DNA of 64,000 nucleotides. Origin: Streptomyces sp. HD. Its GTDB lineage: Bacteria; Actinomycetota; Actinomycetes; Streptomycetales; Streptomycetaceae. The notes beneath the pieces are model-generated. The model worked only from the letters and a program-made list of their open reading frames with translations, had not been told where the DNA came from and did no database searches. Each line of letters opens with the position of its first letter. Position 1 is the stretch's first letter. The stretch covers positions 62,001 through 126,000 of the forward strand of contig NZ_JAQMYP010000014.1 of NCBI RefSeq assembly GCF_028369295.1, written 5' to 3'. A program made the translations under genes and the position numbers. Below are positions 54,552-62,755 of this stretch, one piece after another.

Positions 54552-55184
54552 TTACCGACTGCTGCACACCAATTCATAGGCTTCCCACAGATCCATCCCC
54601 ATATAAGAGTGGGTCGCGAGTCCGGCCAGATGACGGTCCGCGTTGACCGCGACGGAAACGGGGACGGCACCGAACAGGTCCTTGTCCGACAGCGAGTCGC
54701 CATAGGCGACACAGTCGGCACGGGTCACCCCGAACTCATCGCAGAGCCGGTCGGCGATGCGGACCTTGGCCGGGGCACTGAGCACTCCCGCCGGGTCGAC
54801 GGGCTCCGTGAACGGCACGGCTGGAAAACGGGAACCGTACGCCGCATGCGCGCCCCAAGCCGTCAGCCGCTCCACGAAGAAGGAGGGCGAGAGCGATACG
54901 ACGGCGCAGTAGTCGCCCTGTCCCCTGATCTCCTCCCAGACGTCACGGATCCGGGCCAGCCAGGGAGCACCCTCGAAAGCGGTCGTCACATGGGCCTCGG
55001 TGAGATCCGCCCAGAGTGCGTGCACCCGCGTCGCATACTCCGGAGGCCCGATCAACCCCGCCGAGATCTCCCGGTCGAGTGCCACGGTCTCCGCTTCCAG
55101 CCCGAGTTGCCGTGATATCTCCACGGGGGCGGATGTTCCGTGCAGGAGCGTGCCGTCGAGGTCGAAGAGATGAAGTCTCGCCAT
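54552..55184 (-). CDS. HAD hydrolase, phosphoserine-phosphatase-like
   Basis: 210 residues from ATG 55184. Motif I FDLDGTLL at residue 7, motif II SLSPSFF, Lys in APAKVRIADRL and motif IV AYGDSLSDKDLF. The helical cap (about 25-75) is of the HAD-IB type (SerB-like). The substrate is not certain. Confidence 0.88.
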   Translation of the reverse strand: MARLHLFDLDGTLLHGTSAPVEISRQLGLEAETVALDREISAGLIGPPEYATRVHALWADLTEAHVTTAFEGAPWLARIRDVWEEIRGQGDYCAVVSLSPSFFVERLTAWGAHAAYGSRFPAVPFTEPVDPAGVLSAPAKVRIADRLCDEFGVTRADCVAYGDSLSDKDLFGAVPVSVAVNADRHLAGLATHSYMGMDLWEAYELVCSSR

Positions 55185-55561
55185 GAGGCATGAGGCTAAT
55201 GCGAGGCACTGTCGCTCCCTTGGGCGGAGATCGGGAACCACTGGGCCGGGCGTCGATCGAAGGAAATCGGCGGAGCCCCCATGCCTCCGTGATCGCCACA
55301 TGGTCGGGCGAACGTCACTTATCTCGGCGAGCGCCACTTGTCTCGGCGAATGCCATTTGGCTCGGCGAACGCTCGCCGAACTCCCTTCGCGGCCACCGAT
55401 GGACGCTCTCCTGACGGACGCCCGCCGTTCGTCCACGTTTCACGTGAAACACCCGGCGTCACTCGGCACGCTGTGCGGTCGGCCATGACATGGCCAAAAG
55501 CTCGTACGTCTCCCCGGAAACAGCTGGACGACCAGGGCAGTCGTCAGACAGCCTGACCTGC
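55185..55561. other. Gap with 19-bp tandem repeats and parS
   Basis: Four imperfect 19-20 nt units based on CTCGGCGAACGCCACTTG lie at 55303-55379. A perfect parS follows at 55437. An ATG at 55490 would extend the next gene by 24 codons, but codon bias there is poor. Confidence 0.6.
55437..55450. promoter_or_regulatory. parS ParB site (perfect)
   Basis: GTTTCACGTGAAAC exactly, in the divergent gap between the HAD and GNAT genes. Confidence 0.9.
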
Positions 55562-56428
55562 GTGCCGACTCCTTTCCTCGCCGCTCTGCCCATCCGCCGT
55601 CTGACGGTTCGCGACCTCACCGCCTGCGCCGACTTGTCCGAGGACCGGGGTTGGCCCCGCGAGGAACACAAGTGGGGATTCCTCCTCACAGCCGGGAAGG
55701 GCTACGGCATCGACGACCCCGACGGCGGCCTGGTCAGCGCCTGCGTTGTCACGACCTACGGGCCTCTGGACCGACCCGACTTCGGGGCCATCGGCATGGT
55801 CCTGGTGGCCGAGCGGCATGCCCGCCGAGGGATCGGACGCCGACTGATGCACCACGTCATCTCCGCGATGGGGACGACCCCGCTGACACTGCACGCGACG
55901 CCGAAGGGGCGCCCTCTCTACGAGGAACTCGGCTTCAAGGCCACCGGCCGGGCAGAGATGCTGAGCGGGCACTTCAAGCCCGGCGCATCGACACCCGAGG
56001 TCTCCACACGGGCAGCCACCGCCGAGGACCTCACCACGATCCTCCGGCTGGATGAAGAGGTGTTCGGCGCCGACCGCACGCACATCATCACGCGGTTGCC
56101 CGCATTCACCGACCAGCTGCGCGTCGCCGAGGAGAACGGCAGGATCATCGGATACGCGGGTGCCTGGCCCAACATGAGTACGCAGGTCGTGGGCCCGCTG
56201 ATCGCCCGTGACACGGAGACCGCGAAGGCCCTCATCACCTCCCTCGCCGCCCACACCGACCGCCCGTTGCGCACCGACATCGACGTGCGCCATGAGGAGC
56301 TTCTCGCCTGGGCGAAGGAGCGCGGCCTGGCCTCCATCGCCTTCAACGCGGTCATGACGTACGGCATCTCGGAACTGCCGGGCGACTGGACCCGGCGTTT
56401 CGCTCCACTGACGGTGGCAGCCGGCTGA
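55562..56428 (+). CDS. Double GNAT-type acetyltransferase
   Basis: 288 residues from GTG 55562; the ATG at 55490 gives 312 but the extra codons have A-rich third positions. The N-terminal half shows a GNAT acetyl-CoA loop (VLVAERHARRGIGRRLM) and LYEELGF; the C-terminal half is a weaker second GNAT-like domain. The acceptor is unknown. Confidence 0.82.
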   Translation: MPTPFLAALPIRRLTVRDLTACADLSEDRGWPREEHKWGFLLTAGKGYGIDDPDGGLVSACVVTTYGPLDRPDFGAIGMVLVAERHARRGIGRRLMHHVISAMGTTPLTLHATPKGRPLYEELGFKATGRAEMLSGHFKPGASTPEVSTRAATAEDLTTILRLDEEVFGADRTHIITRLPAFTDQLRVAEENGRIIGYAGAWPNMSTQVVGPLIARDTETAKALITSLAAHTDRPLRTDIDVRHEELLAWAKERGLASIAFNAVMTYGISELPGDWTRRFAPLTVAAG

Positions 56429-56462
56429 GGCACTCAGCTACGGGTCGCGACACCCATGGGTA

Positions 56463-56490
56463 ACGCCGGTCCCCCTTTGGGAACCGGCGT
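56463..56490. terminator. Hairpin between convergent genes
   Basis: Arms ACGCCGGT (56463-56470) and ACCGGCGT (56483-56490), followed by TT on the plus strand. It lies between the GNAT stop and the HbpS-like stop. Confidence 0.7.
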
Positions 56491-56514
56491 TTCGTCGTCG
56501 ACAGGGAGGCGCTG

Positions 56515-56937
56515 TCAGACGAGAGCATCGATCGCGGCGGTAGCGAACTGGTGATCCTGCTCCGGCGCGCCGCCGCCGACCCCGATCGCCCCGATCAGCC
56601 GACCGTCCCGATGGACCGGCACGCCCCCTGCGATGAAGAGCAGCGGTCGGTCGAGCGCGGTGGGCAGGGTGTGGAAGGGGCCACCAGGCTGTACGGCGTC
56701 GACGAGCTCGGCGGTAGGGGCGTCGAGCTGGAGTGCCGTGTACGCCTTGCGGGTGCTGGTCTCCCCGGCGATCAGGACCGCGCGGTCGTCGCGCCGGAAG
56801 GCGAGCAGATGGCCTCCGGCATCCAGGACCGTGACGCTGACGTCCACTCCGGCGGCCTCGGCGGCCTGGTGGGCAGCTGCGACGAGTACGTCGGCATCCT
56901 GCGTGGTCAGCGGGGCGACGGCGTTGGTGGTGCTCAT
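56515..56937 (-). CDS. HbpS/GlcG-like heme-binding family protein
   Basis: 140 residues of the DUF336/GlcG type: SVTVLDAGGHLLAFRRDD, STRKAYTALQL, GGVPVHRDGRLIGAIGVGG. HbpS in Streptomyces binds heme and senses redox stress with SenS-SenR, but it is secreted; this copy has no signal peptide, so it is more likely an intracellular relative. It lies downstream of the MFS gene on the same strand. Confidence 0.8.
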   Translation of the reverse strand: MSTTNAVAPLTTQDADVLVAAAHQAAEAAGVDVSVTVLDAGGHLLAFRRDDRAVLIAGETSTRKAYTALQLDAPTAELVDAVQPGGPFHTLPTALDRPLLFIAGGVPVHRDGRLIGAIGVGGGAPEQDHQFATAAIDALV

Positions 56938-57048
56938 GAGGGGGTCTCCTTGCGGCGTGGTGCTGAGGTGGAACGGTGTGGGTGCTGAGAGGGGCTATCA
57001 CGGGGCGGCTTGTGCCGAGGGCGGCCCTGACCCCGCACCTGGGTTGGC

Positions 57049-58260
57049 TCAGTGGTGTACGGCGGCTCGCTGCTCGACTGACGCTGTGCCCGTGACGACG
57101 GTGCCGGGGGCTGCTCCGTCGCGGCGCTCCAGTACGGCCGACAGGAACGCGAGCAGCAGCGCGGCCGCGGCGAGGGCGGCGCCGACCCAGTTGGGGGAGG
57201 TGTAGCCGAAGCCGGCCGCGATGACGAGGCCGCCGAGCCAGGCCGAGAGGGCGTTGCCCAGGTTGAAGGCGCCGATGTTCACGGCCGAGGCCAGCGTCGG
57301 GGCGCCGTGTGCCTGGTCGAGGACACGCTTCTGCAGCGGAGGGACGGTGGCGAAGCCCAGGGCGCCGATCAGCGCGATGGTGACGGCCGCGAGGAGCTTG
57401 TTGTGCGCGGTGAACGTGAAGAGCGCGAGCACAACGGCCAGGGCGCCCAGGGAGACGTACAGCATGGGCATCAGCGCGCGGTCGGCGTACTTGCCGCCGA
57501 TCAGGTTGCCGCCGACCATGCCGAGCCCGAAGAGGACCAGCAGCCAAGTCACGGAGCCGTCGGCGAAGCCGGCGACATGGGTCATCATCGGCGCGATGTA
57601 GGTGATGGCCGCGAAGACGCCGCCGAAGCCGAGGACTGTCATCGCCATGGCGAGCAGGACCTGGGCGTTCTTGAACGCGGCCAGCTCATGGCGCAGCCGT
57701 GCGCCTTCAGCCCTGGGCATGTCGGGGACGAGCTTGGCGATGCCGACCAGGCCGACGACGCCGAGGGCGGCGACGATGCCGAAGGTGACGCGCCAGCCGG
57801 CGGACTGCCCGACGAACGTACCCAGCGGGACGCCGACGACGTTGGCGACCGTCAGCCCGGTGAACATCATCGCGATGGCTCCGGCCTTCTTGTCCGGAGC
57901 GACCAGGTCGGCCGCCACGACCGAGCCGATGCCGAAGAAGGCACCGTGGGCGAGCGAGGCGACGACACGGCCGATCAGCATGGCGGCGAACGTGGGGGCG
58001 AGGGCGGACAGCAGGTTGCCGACGATGAAGAGTCCCATCAGCAGCATCAGCATCCGCTTGCGGGACACCTTGGTGCCGAGCACGGTCATCAGGGGTGCGC
58101 CGAGGACCACGCCGAGTGCGTAGCCGGTCACCAGCAGCCCGGCGGTGGGGATGGAGACGCCGAAGTCGCCCGCGACCTCGGGCAGCAGGCCCATGATCAC
58201 GAACTCGGTCGTTCCGATTCCGAAGGCCCCGATCGCGAGGGCCAGAAGCGCGAGAGGCAT
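57049..58260 (-). CDS. MFS efflux transporter (DHA1 type)
   Basis: 403 residues from ATG 58260 with twelve hydrophobic segments. N-terminal pattern GAFGIGTTEFVIMGLLPEVA and motif A-like GAPLMTVLGTKVSRKRML match the sugar/drug efflux (AraJ/YdhP) group. Divergent from a MarR gene, which probably represses it. The HbpS-like gene 111 nt downstream may be in the same transcript. Drug substrate unknown. Confidence 0.9.
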   Translation of the reverse strand: MPLALLALAIGAFGIGTTEFVIMGLLPEVAGDFGVSIPTAGLLVTGYALGVVLGAPLMTVLGTKVSRKRMLMLLMGLFIVGNLLSALAPTFAAMLIGRVVASLAHGAFFGIGSVVAADLVAPDKKAGAIAMMFTGLTVANVVGVPLGTFVGQSAGWRVTFGIVAALGVVGLVGIAKLVPDMPRAEGARLRHELAAFKNAQVLLAMAMTVLGFGGVFAAITYIAPMMTHVAGFADGSVTWLLVLFGLGMVGGNLIGGKYADRALMPMLYVSLGALAVVLALFTFTAHNKLLAAVTIALIGALGFATVPPLQKRVLDQAHGAPTLASAVNIGAFNLGNALSAWLGGLVIAAGFGYTSPNWVGAALAAAALLLAFLSAVLERRDGAAPGTVVTGTASVEQRAAVHH

Positions 58261-58311
58261 GGAGGGGGACACCTTCCAAAAGATTGCAGGAGCGCTTTAC
58301 ATTCGAAGACA

Positions 58312-58339
58312 ATACTTGCAGACGCGTGATACTTGCAAG
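58312..58339. promoter_or_regulatory. Candidate MarR operator between MFS and marR
   Basis: Direct repeats ATACTTGCA at 58312-58320 and 58329-58337 (17-nt period), the second opening into the palindrome CTTGCAAG (58332-58339). The region is AT-rich and lies between the divergent starts. Confidence 0.55.
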
Positions 58340-58400
58340 CGAGGTCTATTGCGATCCTGCTCTACCCTGACTTCCAGCTGCTCCGGGACGGAGGAACAAG

Positions 58401-58859
58401 ATGACCGCCACGGACCCCGCACTCACCGCCCTCGCCCAGGGCTGGTGCGCCCTCTCCCTGCTGCACGGCAGGATCGAGGCGCACATCGAGCGCGCTCTGC
58501 AGGCCGGGCACGACCTGAGCGTGCGCGAGTACTCGCTGCTGGACGTGCTCAGCCGACAGCACGACGGCGAGGGCGGCCACCTGCAGATGAAGCAGGTCGC
58601 CGACGCGGTCGTCCTCAGCCAGAGCGCCACCACCCGGCTCGTCACGCGCCTGGAGGACCGCGGCCTGCTCGCCCGCTACCTGTGCCCCACCGACCGCCGC
58701 GGCATCTACACCAACGTCACCGAAGCAGGCCTGAAGCTCCTCACAGAGGCACGCCCCACCAACGACACGGCCCTGCGTGAGGCCCTCGACACGGCAGCCA
58801 AGAGTCCGGAGCTGGCCCCACTGGTACGGGTCGTGGAGTCACTTCCGGCGTCCACATAG
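58401..58859 (+). CDS. MarR family transcriptional regulator
   Basis: 152 residues. Winged helix with LQMKQVADAVVLSQSATTRLVTRLEDRGLLAR in two contiguous parts and the wing DRRGIYTNVT. It likely represses itself and the divergent MFS exporter; the ligand is unknown. GGAGG precedes the ATG. Confidence 0.92.
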   Translation: MTATDPALTALAQGWCALSLLHGRIEAHIERALQAGHDLSVREYSLLDVLSRQHDGEGGHLQMKQVADAVVLSQSATTRLVTRLEDRGLLARYLCPTDRRGIYTNVTEAGLKLLTEARPTNDTALREALDTAAKSPELAPLVRVVESLPAST

Positions 58860-58868
58860 AGTGCCGAC

Positions 58869-59321
58869 ATGGGAGATCTTGAAGTACGACCCGCCATCGC
58901 CGATGACATTCCCGCGATCGTCGCCATGCTCGCGGACGATCCATTGGGCGCCCAGCGTGAGTCACTGAACGACCTGACCCCCTACCTGGCCGCGCTCAAG
59001 CGGCTCAGCAGCGACCCGAACCAGCACCTGGTCGTCGCAGTCCGCGAGGGCCGCGTCGTCGGCACACTCCAGCTCACGGTCATTCCCGGGCTGTCCCGAC
59101 AGGGCTCCACCAGGTCGATCATCGAAGCCGTACGCGTTCACGCCGACGAACGAGGCAGCGGGCTCGGTACCCAACTCATCGAGTGGGCGATCGCCGAATC
59201 CAAGCGCCAGAACTGCCAATTGGTACAGCTGACCTCCGACAAGACACGTACGGATGCCCACCGCTTCTATGAGCGGCTCGGCTTCACGGCCTCGCACGTG
59301 GGCTTCAAGCTCCCGCTGTGA
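58869..59321 (+). CDS. GNAT acetyltransferase
   Basis: 150 residues. Acetyl-CoA loop RVHADERGSGLGTQLIEW and C-terminal FYERLGF. It starts 9 nt after marR and is probably cotranscribed. The acceptor is unknown. Confidence 0.9.
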   Translation: MGDLEVRPAIADDIPAIVAMLADDPLGAQRESLNDLTPYLAALKRLSSDPNQHLVVAVREGRVVGTLQLTVIPGLSRQGSTRSIIEAVRVHADERGSGLGTQLIEWAIAESKRQNCQLVQLTSDKTRTDAHRFYERLGFTASHVGFKLPL

Positions 59322-59326
59322 CACAG

Positions 59327-59356
59327 CGGGCGCTGTTTCACGTGAAACAGCGCCCG
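59327..59356. terminator. 30-bp perfect palindrome: parS embedded in a terminator-like stem
   Basis: CGGGCGCTGTTTCAC and its complement form a perfect palindrome between the convergent GNAT and beta-lactamase-like genes. The exact parS is at its centre (59335-59348). The arms could make an RNA stem ending both transcripts. Confidence 0.85.
59335..59348. promoter_or_regulatory. parS ParB site (perfect)
   Basis: GTTTCACGTGAAAC exactly, in the centre of the 30-bp palindrome. Confidence 0.9.
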
Positions 59357-59364
59357 TCGCACCG

Positions 59365-60756
59365 TCAGAACGAACCGCTGCCCCGCCACCCGTCGGGATC
59401 CACACCGCCCGGCACAGCAGCCCCCTCCTCGTACGGCTGACGCGTGAAGACGAACGACCCGAGGTCCAGATGGTCCACGGCTCCGTCCGGGCGTCGTACG
59501 GCCTTCAGGAGCTCGCCCGCGTAGTAGCCCTCCAAGCCGGTCCATGTGCCGTCGCCGTTTGCTCGGAACCGCGAGCGGCGCCCCTTCCCGGACAGCGGCT
59601 CCAGCGAGACGAGTCCATCTGCGGTCAGCCGCAGGGCGAATGCGTGCGTCCCCCAGTACCACTGGCCCGCCAGCTCAAGGACCGCCGGGTCGACTTCGGT
59701 CATCGGTCGCCAGGGTTCGGGGATCCGTGGCTCGGCCTCCGCGACGATGCGGACGAGGTCGGCAGCGACCAGGGAGACCAGCAGACCGGAGGTGCAGTTG
59801 GCCAGCACCACGGCGGCCACATCGTCCTCCACGCTGATGGTCAGACTCGCCAGGAAGCCCGGCAGCGACCCACCGTGCCCCACGAGAAGCCGTCCGTCCC
59901 GACGCTGGACCTGCATGCCGAGGCCGTACGCCGCACCGTCCACCACATCGGCCGCCTCGGGCGGCGCCGCAGGTGTACGCATCTCCCGTACGGTTGCCGG
60001 ACTCAGCACCCGGTCGTCTCCCTGCGCCAGGAAGACAGCGAACCGCGCCAAGTCACCTGTCGTCGACCACAGTTGACCGGCCGGCGCCATCAGTCCGAGA
60101 TCCTCGACCGACTCGGGGAGCATCGCATCGGCCCAGGGATGCACCGCCCAGCCTCCGGCGTGCGGCGCCTGTGGTCGTGAACTCGTACGCTTCAGGCCCA
60201 GGGGTTCGAGCACTTCACGCCGGAGTACGTCCTCCCATGGAGCCCCACGCAGCTTCTCCACCAGCGCACCCAGCAGTGTGTAACCGGGGTTCGAGTAGTG
60301 GAACCGTCGGCCGGAGGGATGCAGGAAGGGCTGGTCGCCCAGGACATCGGAGAGCTCGGGCCGCAGTGACGCGGGGCTCCGCTCCCACCACGGCGCGGGC
60401 GACTCCGCCGCCAACCCACTGGTGTGCGCAAGCAGTTCGGCGATGGTCGCCTCCCCCACGCCGGTCTCCGGCAGGTGCTTCTCCAGCGGGTCGCCAAGGT
60501 CGAGCAGGCCCTCGTCCCGCAGCCGCAGGACGAGAACAGCGGTGAAGGTCTTGGTGATCGAGCCGATCCGGTACTGCACATGCTCGTCCGGCCCATGCCC
60601 GTCCACCGAAGTGCGCGAGCCGTGCCACACGGCCCGCCCGCCCCGCACGACTGCGGCAACCAGAGAGGGCGCGCGCCCTTCGGCCTGGGCCACGGCGATC
60701 CGGTGCAGCAGCGCCCGGCGTGTGGTGGGAAGCAGCTCATCCTGAGATGTCGTCAT
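59365..60756 (-). CDS. Serine hydrolase, class C beta-lactamase/esterase-like
   Basis: 463 residues from ATG 60756. The beta-lactamase domain (about 20-350) has SxxK in GSITKTF, YSN in FHYSNPGYTLL and a C-terminal GHGGSLPGF motif (HxG in place of KTG), typical of the family of esterases and D-Ala-D-Ala peptidases. A C-terminal domain of about 100 residues follows. No signal peptide is visible, so it is probably cytoplasmic. Resistance is not implied. Confidence 0.87.
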   Translation of the reverse strand: MTTSQDELLPTTRRALLHRIAVAQAEGRAPSLVAAVVRGGRAVWHGSRTSVDGHGPDEHVQYRIGSITKTFTAVLVLRLRDEGLLDLGDPLEKHLPETGVGEATIAELLAHTSGLAAESPAPWWERSPASLRPELSDVLGDQPFLHPSGRRFHYSNPGYTLLGALVEKLRGAPWEDVLRREVLEPLGLKRTSSRPQAPHAGGWAVHPWADAMLPESVEDLGLMAPAGQLWSTTGDLARFAVFLAQGDDRVLSPATVREMRTPAAPPEAADVVDGAAYGLGMQVQRRDGRLLVGHGGSLPGFLASLTISVEDDVAAVVLANCTSGLLVSLVAADLVRIVAEAEPRIPEPWRPMTEVDPAVLELAGQWYWGTHAFALRLTADGLVSLEPLSGKGRRSRFRANGDGTWTGLEGYYAGELLKAVRRPDGAVDHLDLGSFVFTRQPYEEGAAVPGGVDPDGWRGSGSF

Positions 60757-60816
60757 GCCCCCAGTCCACCCCGGCGGCCTCTCAGGAGTCGAGCGCATAT
60801 CCCCCGAGAAGGCGGA

Positions 60817-62295
60817 TCAGGTCTGCGCCATGTCCACGAATCGTGAGTAGTGGCCCTGGAAAGCGACCGTGATCGTCGCCGTCGGGCCATTACGGTGCTT
60901 GCCCACGATGATGTCCGCCTCGCCCGCGCGGGGCGACTCCTTCTCGTAGGCGTCCTCGCGGTGCAGCAGGATGACCATGTCGGCGTCCTGCTCGATGGAG
61001 CCCGACTCACGCAGGTCGGACACCATCGGCTTCTTGTCCGTACGCTGCTCGGGACCACGGTTGAGCTGCGAAAGCGCGATGACCGGGACCTCAAGCTCCT
61101 TCGCCAGGAGCTTGAGGTTACGGGACATGTCCGAGACCTCCTGCTGACGGCTCTCGGAACGCTTCGAACCACCGGCCTGCATCAGCTGCAGATAGTCGAT
61201 GATCACGAGCTTGATGTCATTGCGCTGCTTCAGCCGACGGCATTTCGCTCGGATCTCCATCATCGACAGGTTCGGGGAGTCGTCGATGTAGAGCGGCGCC
61301 GCCGAGACCTCGGGCATCCGCCGCGCCAGACGCGTCCAGTCCTCGTCCGTCATGGTGCCGGAACGCATGTGGTGCAGGGCCACGCGAGCCTCAGCCGACA
61401 GCAGACGCATCGCGATCTCGTTGCGCCCCATTTCGAGGGAGAAGATGACGCTCGGAAGGTTGTGCTTGATCGACGCGGCCCGGGCGAAGTCCAGCGCGAG
61501 CGTGGACTTACCCATCGCGGGACGGGCGGCAATGACGATCATCTGACCCGGGTGCAGGCCGTTGGTGAGCGAGTCGAAGTCGGTGAACCCCGTGGGGACA
61601 CCGGTCATCTCGCCGGAGCGGGAGCCGATCGCCTCGATCTCGTCGAGCGCGCCCTCCATGATGTCGCCGAGCGGCAGATAGTCCTCGCTGGTGCGCTGCT
61701 CAGTGACCGCGTAAATCTCGGCTTGGGCACGGTTGACGATCTCGTCGACGTCGTCGTCGGCCGCGTATCCCATCTGAGTGATGCGGGTGCCGGCCTCAAC
61801 CAGGCGGCGCAGCACCGCGCGCTCGTGGACGATCTCGGCGTAGTACTCGGCGTTCGCCGCCGTCGGCACCGTCTGAACGAGGGTGTGGAGATACGAGGCG
61901 CCGCCGACCTTGTTGATCTCGCCGCGCTTGGTGAGCTCGGCGGCAATGGTGATGGGGTCGGCCGGCTCGCCCTTGGCGTAGACGTCTAGGATCGCCTGGA
62001 AGATCGTCTCGTGCGCGGGCTTGTAGAAGTCGTGGCCCTTGATGACCTCGACGACATCGGCGATGGCGTCCTTGGACAGCAGCATGCCGCCGAGGACGGA
62101 CTGCTCGGCGTCGAGGTCCTGCGGGGGTACCCGCTCGAAGGCCGAACCGCCGCCTTCCCACTCCCCGTTGTCCCGGCCGCGATCATGCTGCTCGTCACGG
62201 CCCCGGCCACCGTCGCCACGTCGGCGGGAGGCAGGCAGACGATCACTGGGACCACTGTCGGCCCACGGGTCGTCCAAGGGCTCGGAAATACTCAC
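60817..62295 (-). CDS. dnaB: Replicative DNA helicase
   Basis: 492 residues from GTG 62295, with GGGAGGAGG 7 nt upstream. The N-terminal domain after a charged 45-residue start (VPPQDLDAEQSVLGGML) is followed by the RecA-type helicase domain: Walker A ARPAMGKSTLALD, Walker B VIIDYLQLM and SQLNRGPEQRTDKKP. It unwinds DNA ahead of the fork and recruits primase. No intein is present. DnaA boxes lie upstream. Confidence 0.97.
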   Translation of the reverse strand: MSISEPLDDPWADSGPSDRLPASRRRGDGGRGRDEQHDRGRDNGEWEGGGSAFERVPPQDLDAEQSVLGGMLLSKDAIADVVEVIKGHDFYKPAHETIFQAILDVYAKGEPADPITIAAELTKRGEINKVGGASYLHTLVQTVPTAANAEYYAEIVHERAVLRRLVEAGTRITQMGYAADDDVDEIVNRAQAEIYAVTEQRTSEDYLPLGDIMEGALDEIEAIGSRSGEMTGVPTGFTDFDSLTNGLHPGQMIVIAARPAMGKSTLALDFARAASIKHNLPSVIFSLEMGRNEIAMRLLSAEARVALHHMRSGTMTDEDWTRLARRMPEVSAAPLYIDDSPNLSMMEIRAKCRRLKQRNDIKLVIIDYLQLMQAGGSKRSESRQQEVSDMSRNLKLLAKELEVPVIALSQLNRGPEQRTDKKPMVSDLRESGSIEQDADMVILLHREDAYEKESPRAGEADIIVGKHRNGPTATITVAFQGHYSRFVDMAQT

Positions 62296-62755
62296 CGAGC
62301 CACCTCCTCCCGTCCGCCGAGCGGACCTTCGCCGTGCCCCTCAGTTCTACGGCACGCCACTGACAAATAAGAGGCCCAACTCCGGTTCTGGCACGTCGGC
62401 TTTGTGACGCTTTCACGGCCGACAGACGGAGTGGGCGCCGGACCACGGTAGGCCCGCGGGCACCGTCAGCCAATCTGGTTATCCACAGGCCATGTGGACG
62501 ACGGCCCTGATGCTGTGGAGAACTCCGCAAAACCTGTGCACGACACGGTGGACAGCCCTGTGAACAAGCATCACGCAATTCGCGGACACCGCCTTTGACC
62601 TGCGCATCTACCATCCACCGGCTGTGTAGAAGAAAAACTTCCTCAGTCGGACCAAGATCGCTTCGAACGGTGCACAGAAGCGCACACCAAGAGACGATAG
62701 GTAAGGGTCACAACGCGATTGCATCTCTTACCTGTGGACGATTAGATTGGTGGCC
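62296..62755. promoter_or_regulatory. 460-nt divergent gap with DnaA-type boxes
   Basis: Lower in G+C than the flanks. TTATCCACA at 62479-62487, and a one-mismatch box TCGTCCACA on the minus strand at 62733-62741, close to the MATE start. Partial matches (ATGTGGACG, GGTGGACAG) lie between. The gap holds promoters for dnaB and the MATE gene. Confidence 0.6.

Noticed and set aside
59365..60756. Beta-lactamase-like gene as an antibiotic resistance gene
   Set aside because: HxG replaces KTG, no signal peptide is visible and a C-terminal domain is added; esterase or peptidase roles are more likely.
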